DNA of 64,000 nt from positions 1-64,000 of the forward strand of contig NZ_JBALOP010000014.1 in the NCBI RefSeq assembly GCF_036962685.1. The letters run 5' to 3'. Numbering within the stretch: the stretch's first letter is position 1; each line of letters starts with the position of its first letter. This document shows, piece after piece, positions 26,302 through 34,731 of the stretch. Position numbers and translations under genes: made by a program. Origin of the DNA: Ferdinandcohnia sp036962685. Its GTDB lineage: Bacteria > Bacillota > Bacilli > Bacillales > Bacillaceae_L. The notes under the pieces are model-generated. The model was not told the DNA's origin. It did no database searches and worked only from the letters and a program-made list of their open reading frames with translations.

Positions 26302-26423
26302 TTGTCTAGCTTCAGGCGCCATCGGCTCGAGGTCATAAGCCATTCGCTTCGGAAGGTAAAATACACCTTCTGTCAGCGCCTGTCTTATGCTTGTCGCCGA
26401 TAAGCGGGCGCCTTGTGCTTTTC
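26302..26423. repeat. Family-2 intergenic repeat between pgk and tpiA
   Basis: Begins TTGTCTAGCTTCAGGCGCC and ends GGGCGCCTTGTGCTTTTCTT, with inner GGTCATAAGCC and CTTATGCTTGTCG. The ends are inversely complementary, so it folds back. The opening TGTCTAGCT, a GGTC...GCC segment and TTATGCTTGTCG recur at 50292-50510 in the opposite orientation. Its edge abuts the pgk stop, so it is transcribed within the glycolytic operon. Confidence 0.75.
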
Positions 26424-27608
26424 TTATTTATCGTTAAGTAATTCGACTCCAGGAAGCTCTTTACCTTCCATGAATTCTAATGATGCTCCACCACCAGTTG
26501 ATATGTGACTCATTTTATCCGCAAGACCGAACTTTTCAGCCGCTGCAGCAGAGTCTCCTCCACCGATAATTGAGTAAGTGTCAGGTGAATCAGCTAGTGC
26601 TTGTGCAACAGCCTTTGTACCGTTTGCGAATGCATCTAATTCGAACACTCCCATTGGGCCGTTCCAAATCACAAGCTTCGATTTTTGGATCACATCTTTG
26701 TAAATGTCAGCAGTCTTTGGACCGATATCGAGTGCTTCCCAATCACTTGGAATTTCGTTGATCGGAACGATTTTAATGTTCGCATCATTGGAGAAGTCGT
26801 CTGCTACTCTTACATCAACAGGCATATAGAAGTTAACACCTTTTTCTTTTGCCTTGTTCATGAATTCATTAGCAAGATCAATTTTATCTTCCTCTAAAAG
26901 AGACTTACCAACTTCATGACCTTGTGCTTTTACGAATGTATAAGCTAGCCCTCCGCCAATGATTAAGTTATCTACTTTTTCTAAGAGGTTTTCGATGACA
27001 CCGATTTTGTCTTTAACCTTTGCTCCACCGATTATCGCTGTGAAAGGACGTTCTGGATTTGAAAGTGCTTTGCCTAGTACTTCGATTTCTTTTTCCATTA
27101 AGAAACCTGCAACAGCTGGTAGGTGTTCAGCAATACCAGCTGTAGAAGCATGGGCACGGTGAGCAGCACCGAATGCATCGTTTACGTATACATCAGCTAG
27201 TGCAGCAAATTGTTTTGCAAGCTCAGGATCATTTTTCTCTTCACCCGGGTAGAAACGAACGTTTTCTAATAAAAGAACTTCGCCTTCATTCATTTCTGAG
27301 ATAGCTTGCTCAACCTCTGGACCATACGCTTCATTTGTTTTTCGAACCTCGATACCTAAGTGTTCGCCAAGACGTTTAGCAACTGGGTCTAAGCGAAGTT
27401 CATCTACAGCTTTTCCTTTTGGACGACCAAGGTGGCTTGCTAAAATAACCTTTGCCCCTTCTTTACGAAGGTACTCAATTGTCGGTAATGCTGCACGAAT
27501 ACGAGTTTCATCCGTAACCTGACCATTTTGCATTGGAACGTTAAAATCAACTCGACAGAAAACTCGCTTGCCTTTCACATCAATATCTCTTACTGATTTC
27601 TTGTTCAT
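26424..27608 (-). CDS. pgk: Phosphoglycerate kinase
   Basis: 394 residues. RVDFNVPMQ near residue 20, SHLGRPKG, the hinge region and the ATP-binding GGGDSAAAAEKFG and STGGGASLE. It makes ATP from 1,3-bisphosphoglycerate. ATG 27608 follows CGGAGGCC; the long upstream open frame covers the gap to gap and is not coding. Confidence 0.98.
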   Translation of the reverse strand: MNKKSVRDIDVKGKRVFCRVDFNVPMQNGQVTDETRIRAALPTIEYLRKEGAKVILASHLGRPKGKAVDELRLDPVAKRLGEHLGIEVRKTNEAYGPEVEQAISEMNEGEVLLLENVRFYPGEEKNDPELAKQFAALADVYVNDAFGAAHRAHASTAGIAEHLPAVAGFLMEKEIEVLGKALSNPERPFTAIIGGAKVKDKIGVIENLLEKVDNLIIGGGLAYTFVKAQGHEVGKSLLEEDKIDLANEFMNKAKEKGVNFYMPVDVRVADDFSNDANIKIVPINEIPSDWEALDIGPKTADIYKDVIQKSKLVIWNGPMGVFELDAFANGTKAVAQALADSPDTYSIIGGGDSAAAAEKFGLADKMSHISTGGGASLEFMEGKELPGVELLNDK

Positions 27609-27667
27609 TGGGAAGGCCTCCGTTCTATGTAATAGTATTTCAAAACTTGGTACACGCCTGTTAGACA

Positions 27668-27700
27668 TCAAAAAGGGAAGGGAACACTCCCTTCCCTTCA
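27668..27700 (-). terminator. Terminator between gap and pgk
   Basis: AAGGGAAGGGA and TCCCTTCCCTT pair around a 4-base loop, followed by TTTTTGAT on the minus strand. In Bacillus the cggR-gap message ends largely here, with partial read-through to pgk. Confidence 0.8.
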
Positions 27701-27739
27701 CAAGTTCTATTATAGTGTGTGTTGCATATGTTTAGTGAA

Positions 27740-28747
27740 TTATAGTCCTTTTGATGCGATGTAATCTACAAGGTCAACTACACGGTGAGAGTATCCACTT
27801 TCGTTGTCATACCAAGAGATAACTTTAACCATGTTGCCTTCCATAACCATTGTAGAAAGAGCATCAATAGTTGAAGAGTTTGCATTACCATTGTAATCAG
27901 AAGATACTAGTGGTTCTTCACTGTAACCCATGATTCCTTTTAATTCATTTTCAGAAGCTTTACGTAGTGCTGCGTTGATTTCTTCAACAGTTACGTCTTT
28001 ATCTAATTCAGCAACTAAGTCAACAAGTGATACGTTTGGTGTAGGAACACGCATAGCTCCACCATTTAATTTACCTTTTAGTTCAGGTAATACTAAAGAA
28101 ACAGCTTTTGCTGCACCAGTAGTTGTTGGAATGATGTTCTCAGCTGCCGCACGAGCACGACGGTAGTCTTTATGTGGTAAATCAAGAATTTGTTGGTCAT
28201 TTGTGTATGAGTGAATAGTTGTCATCATACCACGCTTAATTCCAAAGTTTTCATGTAAAACTTTTGCATATGGTGCTAAGCAGTTTGTTGTACAAGAAGC
28301 ATTTGAAATAACGTCATGGCTTGCTGCATCATACTTATCTTGGTTAACACCCATAACGATTGTGATATCTTCATCAGTTGCAGGAGCAGAAATGATTACT
28401 TTCTTTGCACCAGCTTCGATGTGTTTCGCAGCGTCAGCACGCTTAGTGAAACGACCAGTTGATTCAACAACCACTTCAACACCTAGGTCTCCCCAAGCTA
28501 GTTGTGCTGGGTCACGCTCAGCTTTAACGATGATTTCTTTTCCATCTACAACAATATTATTTCCATTAACAGATACTTCTGCATCAAGAACGCCGTGAAC
28601 TGTGTCATACTTTAATAGATGAGCTAGCATATTTGCATCTGTTAAATCATTTACTGCTACTACTTCAACATTTGGATTGTTTAATGCCGCACGTAATACA
28701 TTACGACCAATACGTCCAAAACCATTAATACCAACTTTTACTGCCAT
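27740..28747 (-). CDS. gap: Glyceraldehyde-3-phosphate dehydrogenase (glycolytic, GapA type)
   Basis: 335 residues. NAD-binding GINGFGRIGRN, catalytic Cys152 in SNASCTTNCLAP and the GGAMRVPTP region. It oxidises glyceraldehyde-3-phosphate with NAD+. Second gene after cggR, the position of the glycolytic gapA rather than the gluconeogenic gapB. AAAGGAGG before ATG. Confidence 0.98.
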   Translation of the reverse strand: MAVKVGINGFGRIGRNVLRAALNNPNVEVVAVNDLTDANMLAHLLKYDTVHGVLDAEVSVNGNNIVVDGKEIIVKAERDPAQLAWGDLGVEVVVESTGRFTKRADAAKHIEAGAKKVIISAPATDEDITIVMGVNQDKYDAASHDVISNASCTTNCLAPYAKVLHENFGIKRGMMTTIHSYTNDQQILDLPHKDYRRARAAAENIIPTTTGAAKAVSLVLPELKGKLNGGAMRVPTPNVSLVDLVAELDKDVTVEEINAALRKASENELKGIMGYSEEPLVSSDYNGNANSSTIDALSTMVMEGNMVKVISWYDNESGYSHRVVDLVDYIASKGL

Positions 28748-28800
28748 TTTAATTTCCTCCTTTTGTATGTGAAACCTAAAAAAGATTTTTTATATAAGGG

Positions 28801-29820
28801 TTACCCCTTTATTAACTCTTTCGCAGCACCTTCATCTGTAATTAACAGAGTTCCTGGCGCTTGCTTTAAGTAAGCTTGAATGGCAATTGCCTTCGAAGCT
28901 CCCCCAGCTACTGCAATCACATCATGAATTGCAGGAAGATCCTTAAGCTGGATTCCAATTGTTTGAACCCGATGGACGACATTTCCACCTTCGTCAAAAT
29001 AATAGCCAAATGCTTCCGCGACTGCATGAGAGTCCATAATCTTTTTCATATCCTCTTCATCAGTCTTACGACGCTTTGCCATTGTAATAGCGTCTCCTAT
29101 TCCGTGAACTACCATACTTGATGACTTTATCAAATTCAGGACATCTCGAATGGATGGTTCAGCCACAAATGAATGGTACGCTTCATTGCTCACAACATCT
29201 GGTACATGAAGGAGTCGGTAATCACCGGAGGCCTTTTCAGCCATCTTTGCACAAATTGTATTTGCTTGGTTTTCCACTCGTTCTCCTAATCCACCTCTTG
29301 CCGGAACGAATAAAATGCTTCGCCCTTTCGAATCTGGGGTCATCATTTCGGCTACTTCAACAAGGGTCGTACCACCTGTAACTGCGACGATATTTTCTCC
29401 GAAAAGCCTTTGTTTTATTCTTGAAACGCAAGCTCTTCCCATTTCTTTTTTCACCCAAGGAGTAGTGTCACTGTCGCCCGAAACGACAATCACTTCTTTT
29501 ATGTTTAACTTCTCCTTAAGTTTCGATTCTAAAACCTTTAATCCTAAAACTTCCTTCATGACATCCTCAAGGTCTTTTAAAAGCTCCGCGCCCTCTTTCG
29601 TTAAGCTCATACCAGCCGTGCTAAAATCCACAAGGTTTTGTTTTTTCAAAAACTCAACCTCTCCGCGGAGGACACGTTCGCTATGACCTAGACTCGTTGA
29701 AAGATTCCTTCTTCCAATTGGCTGCATTAGTCGTATGTATTTGAGGATCTCGTGGCGCTTTTGCATAACCTCAAGTAAATCGGGTAATAATTTTTGTTGT
29801 ACCTCAATGATTGAACTCAT
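28801..29820 (-). CDS. cggR: Central glycolytic genes regulator CggR
   Basis: 339 residues. N-terminal winged-helix DNA-binding domain (about 20-85, RRNLSTSLGHSERVLRGEVEFL) and a C-terminal SorC-type sugar-binding domain with VAVAGGASKAIAI. CggR represses its own operon until fructose-1,6-bisphosphate is bound. ATG 29820 behind AAGGGGAAATG. A matching operator lies upstream. Confidence 0.97.
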   Translation of the reverse strand: MSSIIEVQQKLLPDLLEVMQKRHEILKYIRLMQPIGRRNLSTSLGHSERVLRGEVEFLKKQNLVDFSTAGMSLTKEGAELLKDLEDVMKEVLGLKVLESKLKEKLNIKEVIVVSGDSDTTPWVKKEMGRACVSRIKQRLFGENIVAVTGGTTLVEVAEMMTPDSKGRSILFVPARGGLGERVENQANTICAKMAEKASGDYRLLHVPDVVSNEAYHSFVAEPSIRDVLNLIKSSSMVVHGIGDAITMAKRRKTDEEDMKKIMDSHAVAEAFGYYFDEGGNVVHRVQTIGIQLKDLPAIHDVIAVAGGASKAIAIQAYLKQAPGTLLITDEGAAKELIKG

Positions 29821-29848
29821 CTTTTCATTTCCCCTTTTTACCATAAGG

Positions 29849-29884
29849 GACTCTTTTTGTCCCTGTGTGACATATTATGTCCCG
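29849..29884 (-). promoter_or_regulatory. CggR operator
   Basis: The minus strand reads CGGGAC-N6-TGTC-N4-AGGGAC-N6-AGTC. It matches the tandem CGGGACN6TGTCN4CGGGACN6TGTC operator known for Bacillus CggR with two changes in the second half. It lies about 30 bp before the cggR start. Confidence 0.9.
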
Positions 29885-29968
29885 CTTACAGTAAAAAAAA
29901 ACAAATCCTTAAAAATATAATATCGCCGTGCTACATGTATATAGTAACAATACTTTTAAAAGAATGCA

Positions 29969-30000
29969 ATAAATAAACTGCCTAATTTTTTAGGCAGTCT
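29969..30000 (-). terminator. Terminator of the rpoN-glutaredoxin unit
   Basis: ACTGCCTA and TAGGCAGT pair around six bases, followed by TTATTTATT on the minus strand. Confidence 0.75.
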
Positions 30001-30010
30001 AGATAAAGCG

Positions 30011-30265
30011 CTATCTTTTCACTAAACGATTCAAATAATCTTGGATCGTTTCTTTATGGATAATTCCATACTCTACTTCGTTTCCATCGATTTCGACAAC
30101 CGGAATCAAGATTTGATATTTTTCCAAAAGCACATCATCCTTATAAATATCAATTTCGTGAAGGTCTAAAGGAAATTCCTCGCTTAGTTCCTCAATCACT
30201 TTTTTTGCTTTCGTACAAAGCGAGCAATTGTCCTTTGAATACATTGTTACACGAATGCGACTCAA
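30011..30265 (-). CDS. Glutaredoxin-like thioredoxin-fold protein
   Basis: 84 residues. CSLC redox motif near residue 14-17 (DNCSLCTKAKKVIEEL) and the cis-Pro segment IPVVEIDG mark the DUF836/glutaredoxin-like fold. Likely a cytoplasmic thiol-disulfide protein; partner unknown. It starts with TTG 17 bp after the rpoN stop, so it is co-transcribed with rpoN. Confidence 0.8.
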   Translation of the reverse strand: MSRIRVTMYSKDNCSLCTKAKKVIEELSEEFPLDLHEIDIYKDDVLLEKYQILIPVVEIDGNEVEYGIIHKETIQDYLNRLVKR

Positions 30266-30282
30266 CCTGATACACTTCCAAT

Positions 30283-31593
30283 CTATCTGCTATAACGTTT
30301 TCGTTTCGTTGATGAAGGAATTTTTAATTGGTCACGGTATTTTGCGATTGTTCGTCTTGAGACAAGAATACCATGCTTATCCTCAAGTATACTGACAATT
30401 TCTTGGTCTGACAAAGGCTTTTGTTTATTTTCTTCTTCAATCATTTGTTTTATTACATTTTTAACATGAGTCGATGATGTATCGCCTTCTCCCGTTGTTT
30501 GGATATTGCGACTGAAGAAATGCTTCATTTCAAAAATTCCAAATGGAGTTTGCACAAATTTATCCTTAACGGCGCGGCTGACTGTCGATTCATGAATTTC
30601 AAGGGCATCCGCAACATCGCTCATAATCAGCGGTTTTAGATGTGCCGGACCTTTAGTAAAAAAATCCAGTTGGCGATTGATAATTTCGCTCATTACATTT
30701 TGCAATGTAATTTTTCGTTGTTCTAAACTCCTCATGATCCACTGGCATTGGTCGACTTTTTCCTGAAGATAGGACTTTGTTTTGGAATCCTTCTCTTCTA
30801 AAAAATGCTGATAATATTGCAGGTTCAGCGAAACCTTTGGCAAGTACGAATCTTGCATATGCATAGTGACTACATCGTCTTCAACTTGAATATCAAAGTC
30901 CGGAACAATGTAATGTGCTTCCCCACCTTGAAAGGCAGCCCCTGGTCTTGGCTGAAGCGTTTGAATAAAATCAAACACCTGTTGAATATCAAATAGCTTT
31001 ACATTTAAATCCTTAGCGATATCTTTCCATGACTTTTCGGCGAATCGTTCGAATTGATCTTGAATAATGGTTTCCGCTAAATGGTTTCGGTTCGTGAGTG
31101 CCTTCAATTGCAGGAGTAGACATTCCTGCAAAGACCTAGCTCCCACTCCAATCGGGTCTAAGCTTTGAATCATGAGAATCGCTTGTTCAATGGTTTCTGT
31201 ATTGGTATTGAGATCTTTTGCTATTTCCTCTGCAGAAAAATACAAGTAGCCGTTGGTATCGAGGAGCTGGACGATATATTCAAGCGTCTGTTTTTTTCTG
31301 TTGGTTAGCCTCATATATGATAATTGTGTGAGTAAATGCTCATAAAGAGTTGTTTCTTTTTTGCCAATATAGTCGATGGGATTTGTATACGTGTCTTTCG
31401 TAATCTTCGTTTTTTTAGATCGTCCAAAATCCGTTGTTTTTACATCAATTAGGGGATTTTCTAGTGTTTGCTCTTCTAGAAATTTAGTCAAATCCAAAGA
31501 AGAGTATTGTAAAAGAGTAATAGCCTGCGTTAATTCCTTTGTCATGACTAGCTTTAAAGATTGCTGTTGAAAAAGTCCAGTTTGCATATTCAC
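30283..31593 (-). CDS. rpoN: RNA polymerase sigma-54 factor RpoN (SigL)
   Basis: 436 residues. Gln-rich region I (LFQQQSLKLVMTKELTQAITLLQYS), core-binding domain, central HTH (ALEIHESTVSRAVKDKF) and the C-terminal RpoN box, here SRRTIAKYRDQL, that binds the -24 element. It starts GTG behind AAGGGGG, or ATG two codons on. Sigma-54 needs an AAA+ activator; one is encoded at 42359-44494, and nine -24/-12 promoters lie in this window. Confidence 0.96.
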   Translation of the reverse strand: MNMQTGLFQQQSLKLVMTKELTQAITLLQYSSLDLTKFLEEQTLENPLIDVKTTDFGRSKKTKITKDTYTNPIDYIGKKETTLYEHLLTQLSYMRLTNRKKQTLEYIVQLLDTNGYLYFSAEEIAKDLNTNTETIEQAILMIQSLDPIGVGARSLQECLLLQLKALTNRNHLAETIIQDQFERFAEKSWKDIAKDLNVKLFDIQQVFDFIQTLQPRPGAAFQGGEAHYIVPDFDIQVEDDVVTMHMQDSYLPKVSLNLQYYQHFLEEKDSKTKSYLQEKVDQCQWIMRSLEQRKITLQNVMSEIINRQLDFFTKGPAHLKPLIMSDVADALEIHESTVSRAVKDKFVQTPFGIFEMKHFFSRNIQTTGEGDTSSTHVKNVIKQMIEEENKQKPLSDQEIVSILEDKHGILVSRRTIAKYRDQLKIPSSTKRKRYSR

Positions 31594-31787
31594 GTAAGGT
31601 TTCCCCCTTCCTTTGAATTAGTTTCAAAAATGGAAGCGTTTACTTTTTATTCGTAATTTTGGTCTCGTTGTTTGGTTAAAAGATATGTGGTTTATTTTAT
31701 CTTACTTCTATCGTATCGGAAATGGTGAATTTTAGCACGCATTTTTATTCCTTTTTTGAAAGATTCTACCCTAAAGAGGTGATTATT

Positions 31788-31964
31788 GTGAAAAAGAATG
31801 AAATCATATACACTGGCCCAGTCACTGGAACATTGGACGAAGCGAAAAACATTCGAAACAAAGAAGAGTTTGCATCGGAGTTTGATCCCATTCAAACAAT
31901 GTGGGCCGTGAACCCGGTTGATGAGGATGTGTATGACGGGACATTGGGGTATAAGGATAATTAA
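31788..31964 (+). CDS. Small hypothetical protein
   Basis: 58 residues. Starts GTG seven bases after AAAGAGGTG. Product starts KKNEIIYTGPVTGTLDEAKN and ends DVYDGTLGYKDN; acidic, soluble. No family recognised. Followed at once by the 52-bp tandem repeat and the assembly gap. Confidence 0.5.
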   Translation: MKKNEIIYTGPVTGTLDEAKNIRNKEEFASEFDPIQTMWAVNPVDEDVYDGTLGYKDN

Positions 31965-31975
31965 ACTTGGGTTTG

Positions 31976-32229
31976 CGTTACCTTCTTGTTTGATTTTGAG
32001 CCAAAGAGGGTACGAATACGCGGTTTCCGTTACCTTTTTGTTCGATNNNNNNNNNNNNNNNNNNNNNNNNNNNNNNNNNNNNNNNNNNNNNNNNNNNNNN
32101 NNNNNNNNNNNNNNNNNNNNNNNNNNNNNNNNNNNNNNNNNNNNNNNNNNNNNNNNNNNNNNNNNNNNNNNNNNNNNNNNNNNNNNNNNCCTTTTTGTTC
32201 GATTTTGAGCTAAAGTGAGTACGAATACC
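31976..32229. repeat. 52-bp tandem repeat interrupted by the assembly gap
   Basis: Unit CGTTACCTTCTTGTTTGATT... at 31976-32027 starts again at 32028 and resumes at 32190 after the Ns with CCTTTTTGTTCGATTTTGAG. The phase on the far side is off by one base from three whole units, so the gap probably hides about three copies. Confidence 0.8.
32047..32189. other. Assembly gap (143 N)
   Basis: A run of 143 N bounded on both sides by the same tandem repeat, so the gap most likely reflects unresolved repeat copies. Confidence 0.95.
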
Positions 32230-32233
32230 ACAG

Positions 32234-32272
32234 ACAAAAAAACTGACCAGAGATAACTCTCTAGTCAGTTTT
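32234..32272 (-). terminator. Terminator of the tRNA-Arg gene
   Basis: ACTGACTAGAGAGT and ACTCTCTGGTCAGT-type arms pair with mismatches, followed by seven Ts on the minus strand. Confidence 0.75.
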
Positions 32273-32278
32273 TAGTAG

Positions 32279-32350
32279 CGCCCTCGGCAGGATTCGAACC
32301 CACGATAAGAGAACCGGAATCTCTTGTGCTATCCACTACACTACGAGGGC
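32279..32350 (-). tRNA. tRNA-Arg (anticodon CCG)
   Basis: 72-nt cloverleaf on the minus strand. Acceptor GCCCTCG/CGAGGGC, anticodon arm AGAGA-TTCCGGT-TCTCT with anticodon CCG (reads CGG), T-arm CGTGGG-TTCGAAT-CCTGCC and discriminator G. CCA is not encoded. Confidence 0.95.
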
Positions 32351-32530
32351 ATGTCTTTTAAAAGAATTGCACTCATCATTATAGGATATAAAGCTTTTTA
32401 TTGCAAGATGAATGTTTAAAACACTCCAAATCGGGTATGATGGAATACGTATGAAATTTTGTTTTTTTCCGTGCCTGAAAAGGAATGTGATAATAGTTTG
32501 TAGAATAGAATAATTAAGTAAAGCGAAATG

Positions 32531-32560
32531 TTTGACCTTTACTGACCATAATTGTATTAT
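32531..32560 (+). promoter_or_regulatory. clpP sigma-A promoter with CtsR operator
   Basis: TTGACC (32532-32537), 17 bp, TATTAT (32555-32560). The complement of 32531-32547 reads GGTCAGT-AAA-GGTCAAA, the direct heptad repeat of CtsR (RGTCAAA-NAN-RGTCAAA) with two mismatches. It overlaps the -35 box, so CtsR would repress clpP until heat or protein stress. Confidence 0.85.
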
Positions 32561-32609
32561 GGAAATACATAATTAAAGCTTTTAATTTTGTTTTAAAGGA
32601 GGAAGTTAA

Positions 32610-33203
32610 ATGAATTTAATCCCTACAGTTATTGAGCAAACAAACCGTGGAGAGCGCGCCTATGACATCTATTCACGTTTATTAAAAGACCGTATTATCA
32701 TGCTTGGAAGTGCCATTGATGATAATGTTGCAAACTCAATTGTGTCTCAGTTATTATTCTTAGCAGCTGAGGATCCTGAAAAAGATATTTCTTTATACAT
32801 CAATAGTCCAGGTGGTTCAATCACAGCTGGTATGGCGATCTATGATACTATGCAGTTCATCAAGCCAAAGGTTTCCACAATTTGTATCGGTATGGCTGCA
32901 TCTATGGGTGCTTTCTTACTTGCAGCTGGTGAAAAAGGCAAGCGTTTTGCGCTTCCAAACAGTGAAGTAATGATTCACCAACCACTTGGTGGAGCTCAAG
33001 GGCAAGCAACTGAAATTGAAATCGCAGCGAAACGTATTCTTTTCTTACGCGAAAAGCTAAACCAAATTTTATCAGAGCGTACGGGTCAACCTTTAGAAGT
33101 ACTTCAAAGAGACACAGATCGTGATAACTTCATGACAGCTGAAAGAGCAATGGAGTACGGATTAATCGACAAGGTTATGTACCCACAAGATAACAATAAA
33201 TAA
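32610..33203 (+). CDS. clpP: ATP-dependent Clp protease proteolytic subunit ClpP
   Basis: 197 residues. Catalytic triad Ser98 (GMAASMGAF), His123 (MIHQPLGG) and Asp172 (TDRDNF). It forms the tetradecameric protease core used with ClpC, ClpX and ClpE, and degrades tmRNA-tagged proteins. AAAGGAGG before ATG, CtsR-controlled promoter upstream and a terminator downstream. Confidence 0.98.
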   Translation: MNLIPTVIEQTNRGERAYDIYSRLLKDRIIMLGSAIDDNVANSIVSQLLFLAAEDPEKDISLYINSPGGSITAGMAIYDTMQFIKPKVSTICIGMAASMGAFLLAAGEKGKRFALPNSEVMIHQPLGGAQGQATEIEIAAKRILFLREKLNQILSERTGQPLEVLQRDTDRDNFMTAERAMEYGLIDKVMYPQDNNK

Positions 33204-33212
33204 GAATGAAAA

Positions 33213-33248
33213 AAGTCCTCTCACATCATATCGTGAGAGGATTTTTTT
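33213..33248 (+). terminator. clpP terminator
   Basis: GTCCTCTCAC and GTGAGAGGAT pair, followed by seven Ts. Confidence 0.88.
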
Positions 33249-33308
33249 ATCCCGTATTAACGGGCAGTAACAAAGGTTTGATGCCAGTAAAAGCCCAATT
33301 GCAACTAA

Positions 33309-33345
33309 CAATCAGTAGGGGATGAAGCCCCCTACTGATTGAAGT
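33309..33345 (-). terminator. Terminator of the crh unit
   Basis: CAATCAGTAGGGG pairs with CCCCTACTGATTG around GCTTCAT directly after the crh stop; the T-tract is poor. Confidence 0.6.
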
Positions 33346-33351
33346 TTCACT

Positions 33352-33609
33352 TTATGCTTCTTTTTGAACAAATTCAGTTAATGCTTCAACCGCAGCTTCT
33401 TCATCGTTTCCATCTGCAATTAAGGTCACTGTTGCGCCAGTTCCAACTGCTAAACTCATTAAGCCCATGATGCTTTTTGCGTTTACCTTTTTCCCATCCT
33501 TTTCTAAAAAGATGTCCGCAGAAAATTTATTTGCTTCCTGGACAAACATTGCGGCAGGGCGTGCTTGTAATCCCGTCCTTAATGTAACCTCAACATGTCT
33601 TTCAACCAT
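33352..33609 (-). CDS. crh: Catabolite repression HPr-like protein Crh
   Basis: 85 residues, HPr fold. Gln15 replaces the HPr His15 (TGLQARPAA), so it cannot take phosphate from enzyme I. Ser46 (NAKSIMGL), the HPr kinase target, is kept. This is the definition of Crh, whose P-Ser form is a CcpA corepressor. It follows whiA, as in B. subtilis. Confidence 0.95.
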   Translation of the reverse strand: MVERHVEVTLRTGLQARPAAMFVQEANKFSADIFLEKDGKKVNAKSIMGLMSLAVGTGATVTLIADGNDEEAAVEALTEFVQKEA

Positions 33610-33748
33610 TTTTTCTTCCTCCTCAAATTTGTGTAAAAATAATCTAAAGTTGTACGATTTTTTATTGTAGATTTCTATTCATACGTAGAACTTACCCAAA
33701 AGGTTTCAAAATGATAGCGCTTTATTTTTTTGAAAGTGAACTAAGCGC

Positions 33749-34690
33749 TCACTTAATGAATTGACCTGCACGTAGCTTGTCGGCAATTTCATCAATTTTT
33801 CGAAGCCTGTGGTTAATTCCTGATTTGCTGATTTTTCCGGATGTAACCATATCACCTAACTCTTTTAGCGTGACATCCTGGTAGGCAACACGGAGTTCAG
33901 CAATTTCCCTTAACTTATCAGGTAAAATGCCAAGGCCGACTGTTTCATCAATGTATCGGATATTTTCCACTTGACGAATGGCTGCACCGATTGTTTTATT
34001 TAAGTTTGCCGTTTCACAGTTCACAAGACGGTTCACTGAATTTCGCATGTCTCGAATAATGCGTACATCCTCAAATCGGAGTAATGCCTGGTGAGCACCG
34101 ATGACATTTAGGAATTCTGTGATTTTTTCTGCTTCTTTCAAATACGTAATAAAGCCTTTTTTTCGTTCTAATGTTTTAGCATTGAGATCAAAAACGTTCA
34201 TTAATTCACAAAGAGAATCATTATGTTCTTTATATAATGAAAAAATCTCAAGATGGTACGAGGATGTTTCAGGGTTATTTACTGAGCCTCCTGCTAAAAA
34301 AGCCCCACGTAAATAGGAGCGTTTGCAGCATTTCTTCGCAACGAGGGTCGGAGAGATTTCTTGTTGTAGGGTAAAACCTTCAAAAATCTTTAAATCTTCT
34401 AAAATATCCTTTGCGTCCTCGATAAGTCGAACAATATATACATTGTTCTTCTTGAGTCTCATTTTTTTACGAACGAGGAGCTCAACAGCAACATTATAGC
34501 ATTTTTTTAGCAATGTATAAATTCTTCTCGCGATAGCGGCGTTTTCGGTTTGAATATCAACCACTACTTTTTGGTTGGAGAAGGAAAGTGCGCCATTCAT
34601 TCGGATCAAAGCGGAAAGCTCAGCTTTTGCGCAGCAATCTTTGATGTCTAGGTTTGTCAGTTCTTTTTTCGTCTCTGATGCAAATGACAC
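33749..34690 (-). CDS. whiA: Sporulation/cell-division regulator WhiA (YvcL)
   Basis: 313 residues. N-terminal LAGLIDADG-like fold and C-terminal helix-turn-helix (VTLKELGDMVTSGKISKSGINHRLRKI). In firmicutes WhiA is a DNA-binding protein affecting division and chromosome segregation. GTG at 34690 (MSFASETKKELTNL) is taken as the start because GGAGG is nine bases upstream; a GTG at 34699 abuts the ribosome site. Confidence 0.95.
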   Translation of the reverse strand: MSFASETKKELTNLDIKDCCAKAELSALIRMNGALSFSNQKVVVDIQTENAAIARRIYTLLKKCYNVAVELLVRKKMRLKKNNVYIVRLIEDAKDILEDLKIFEGFTLQQEISPTLVAKKCCKRSYLRGAFLAGGSVNNPETSSYHLEIFSLYKEHNDSLCELMNVFDLNAKTLERKKGFITYLKEAEKITEFLNVIGAHQALLRFEDVRIIRDMRNSVNRLVNCETANLNKTIGAAIRQVENIRYIDETVGLGILPDKLREIAELRVAYQDVTLKELGDMVTSGKISKSGINHRLRKIDEIADKLRAGQFIK

Positions 34691-34731
34691 AGGTTCCACC
34701 CTCCTTTTAATCGTAAGGGTGATTTATTAAA

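Noticed and set aside
29885..29960. Exact sigma-A promoter of cggR
   Set aside because: Candidate -10 boxes lack a -35 at 16-18 bp; only the operator could be supported.
31976..32229. CRISPR array
   Set aside because: The repeat is a contiguous 52-bp tandem unit with no spacers, and no cas gene is present.
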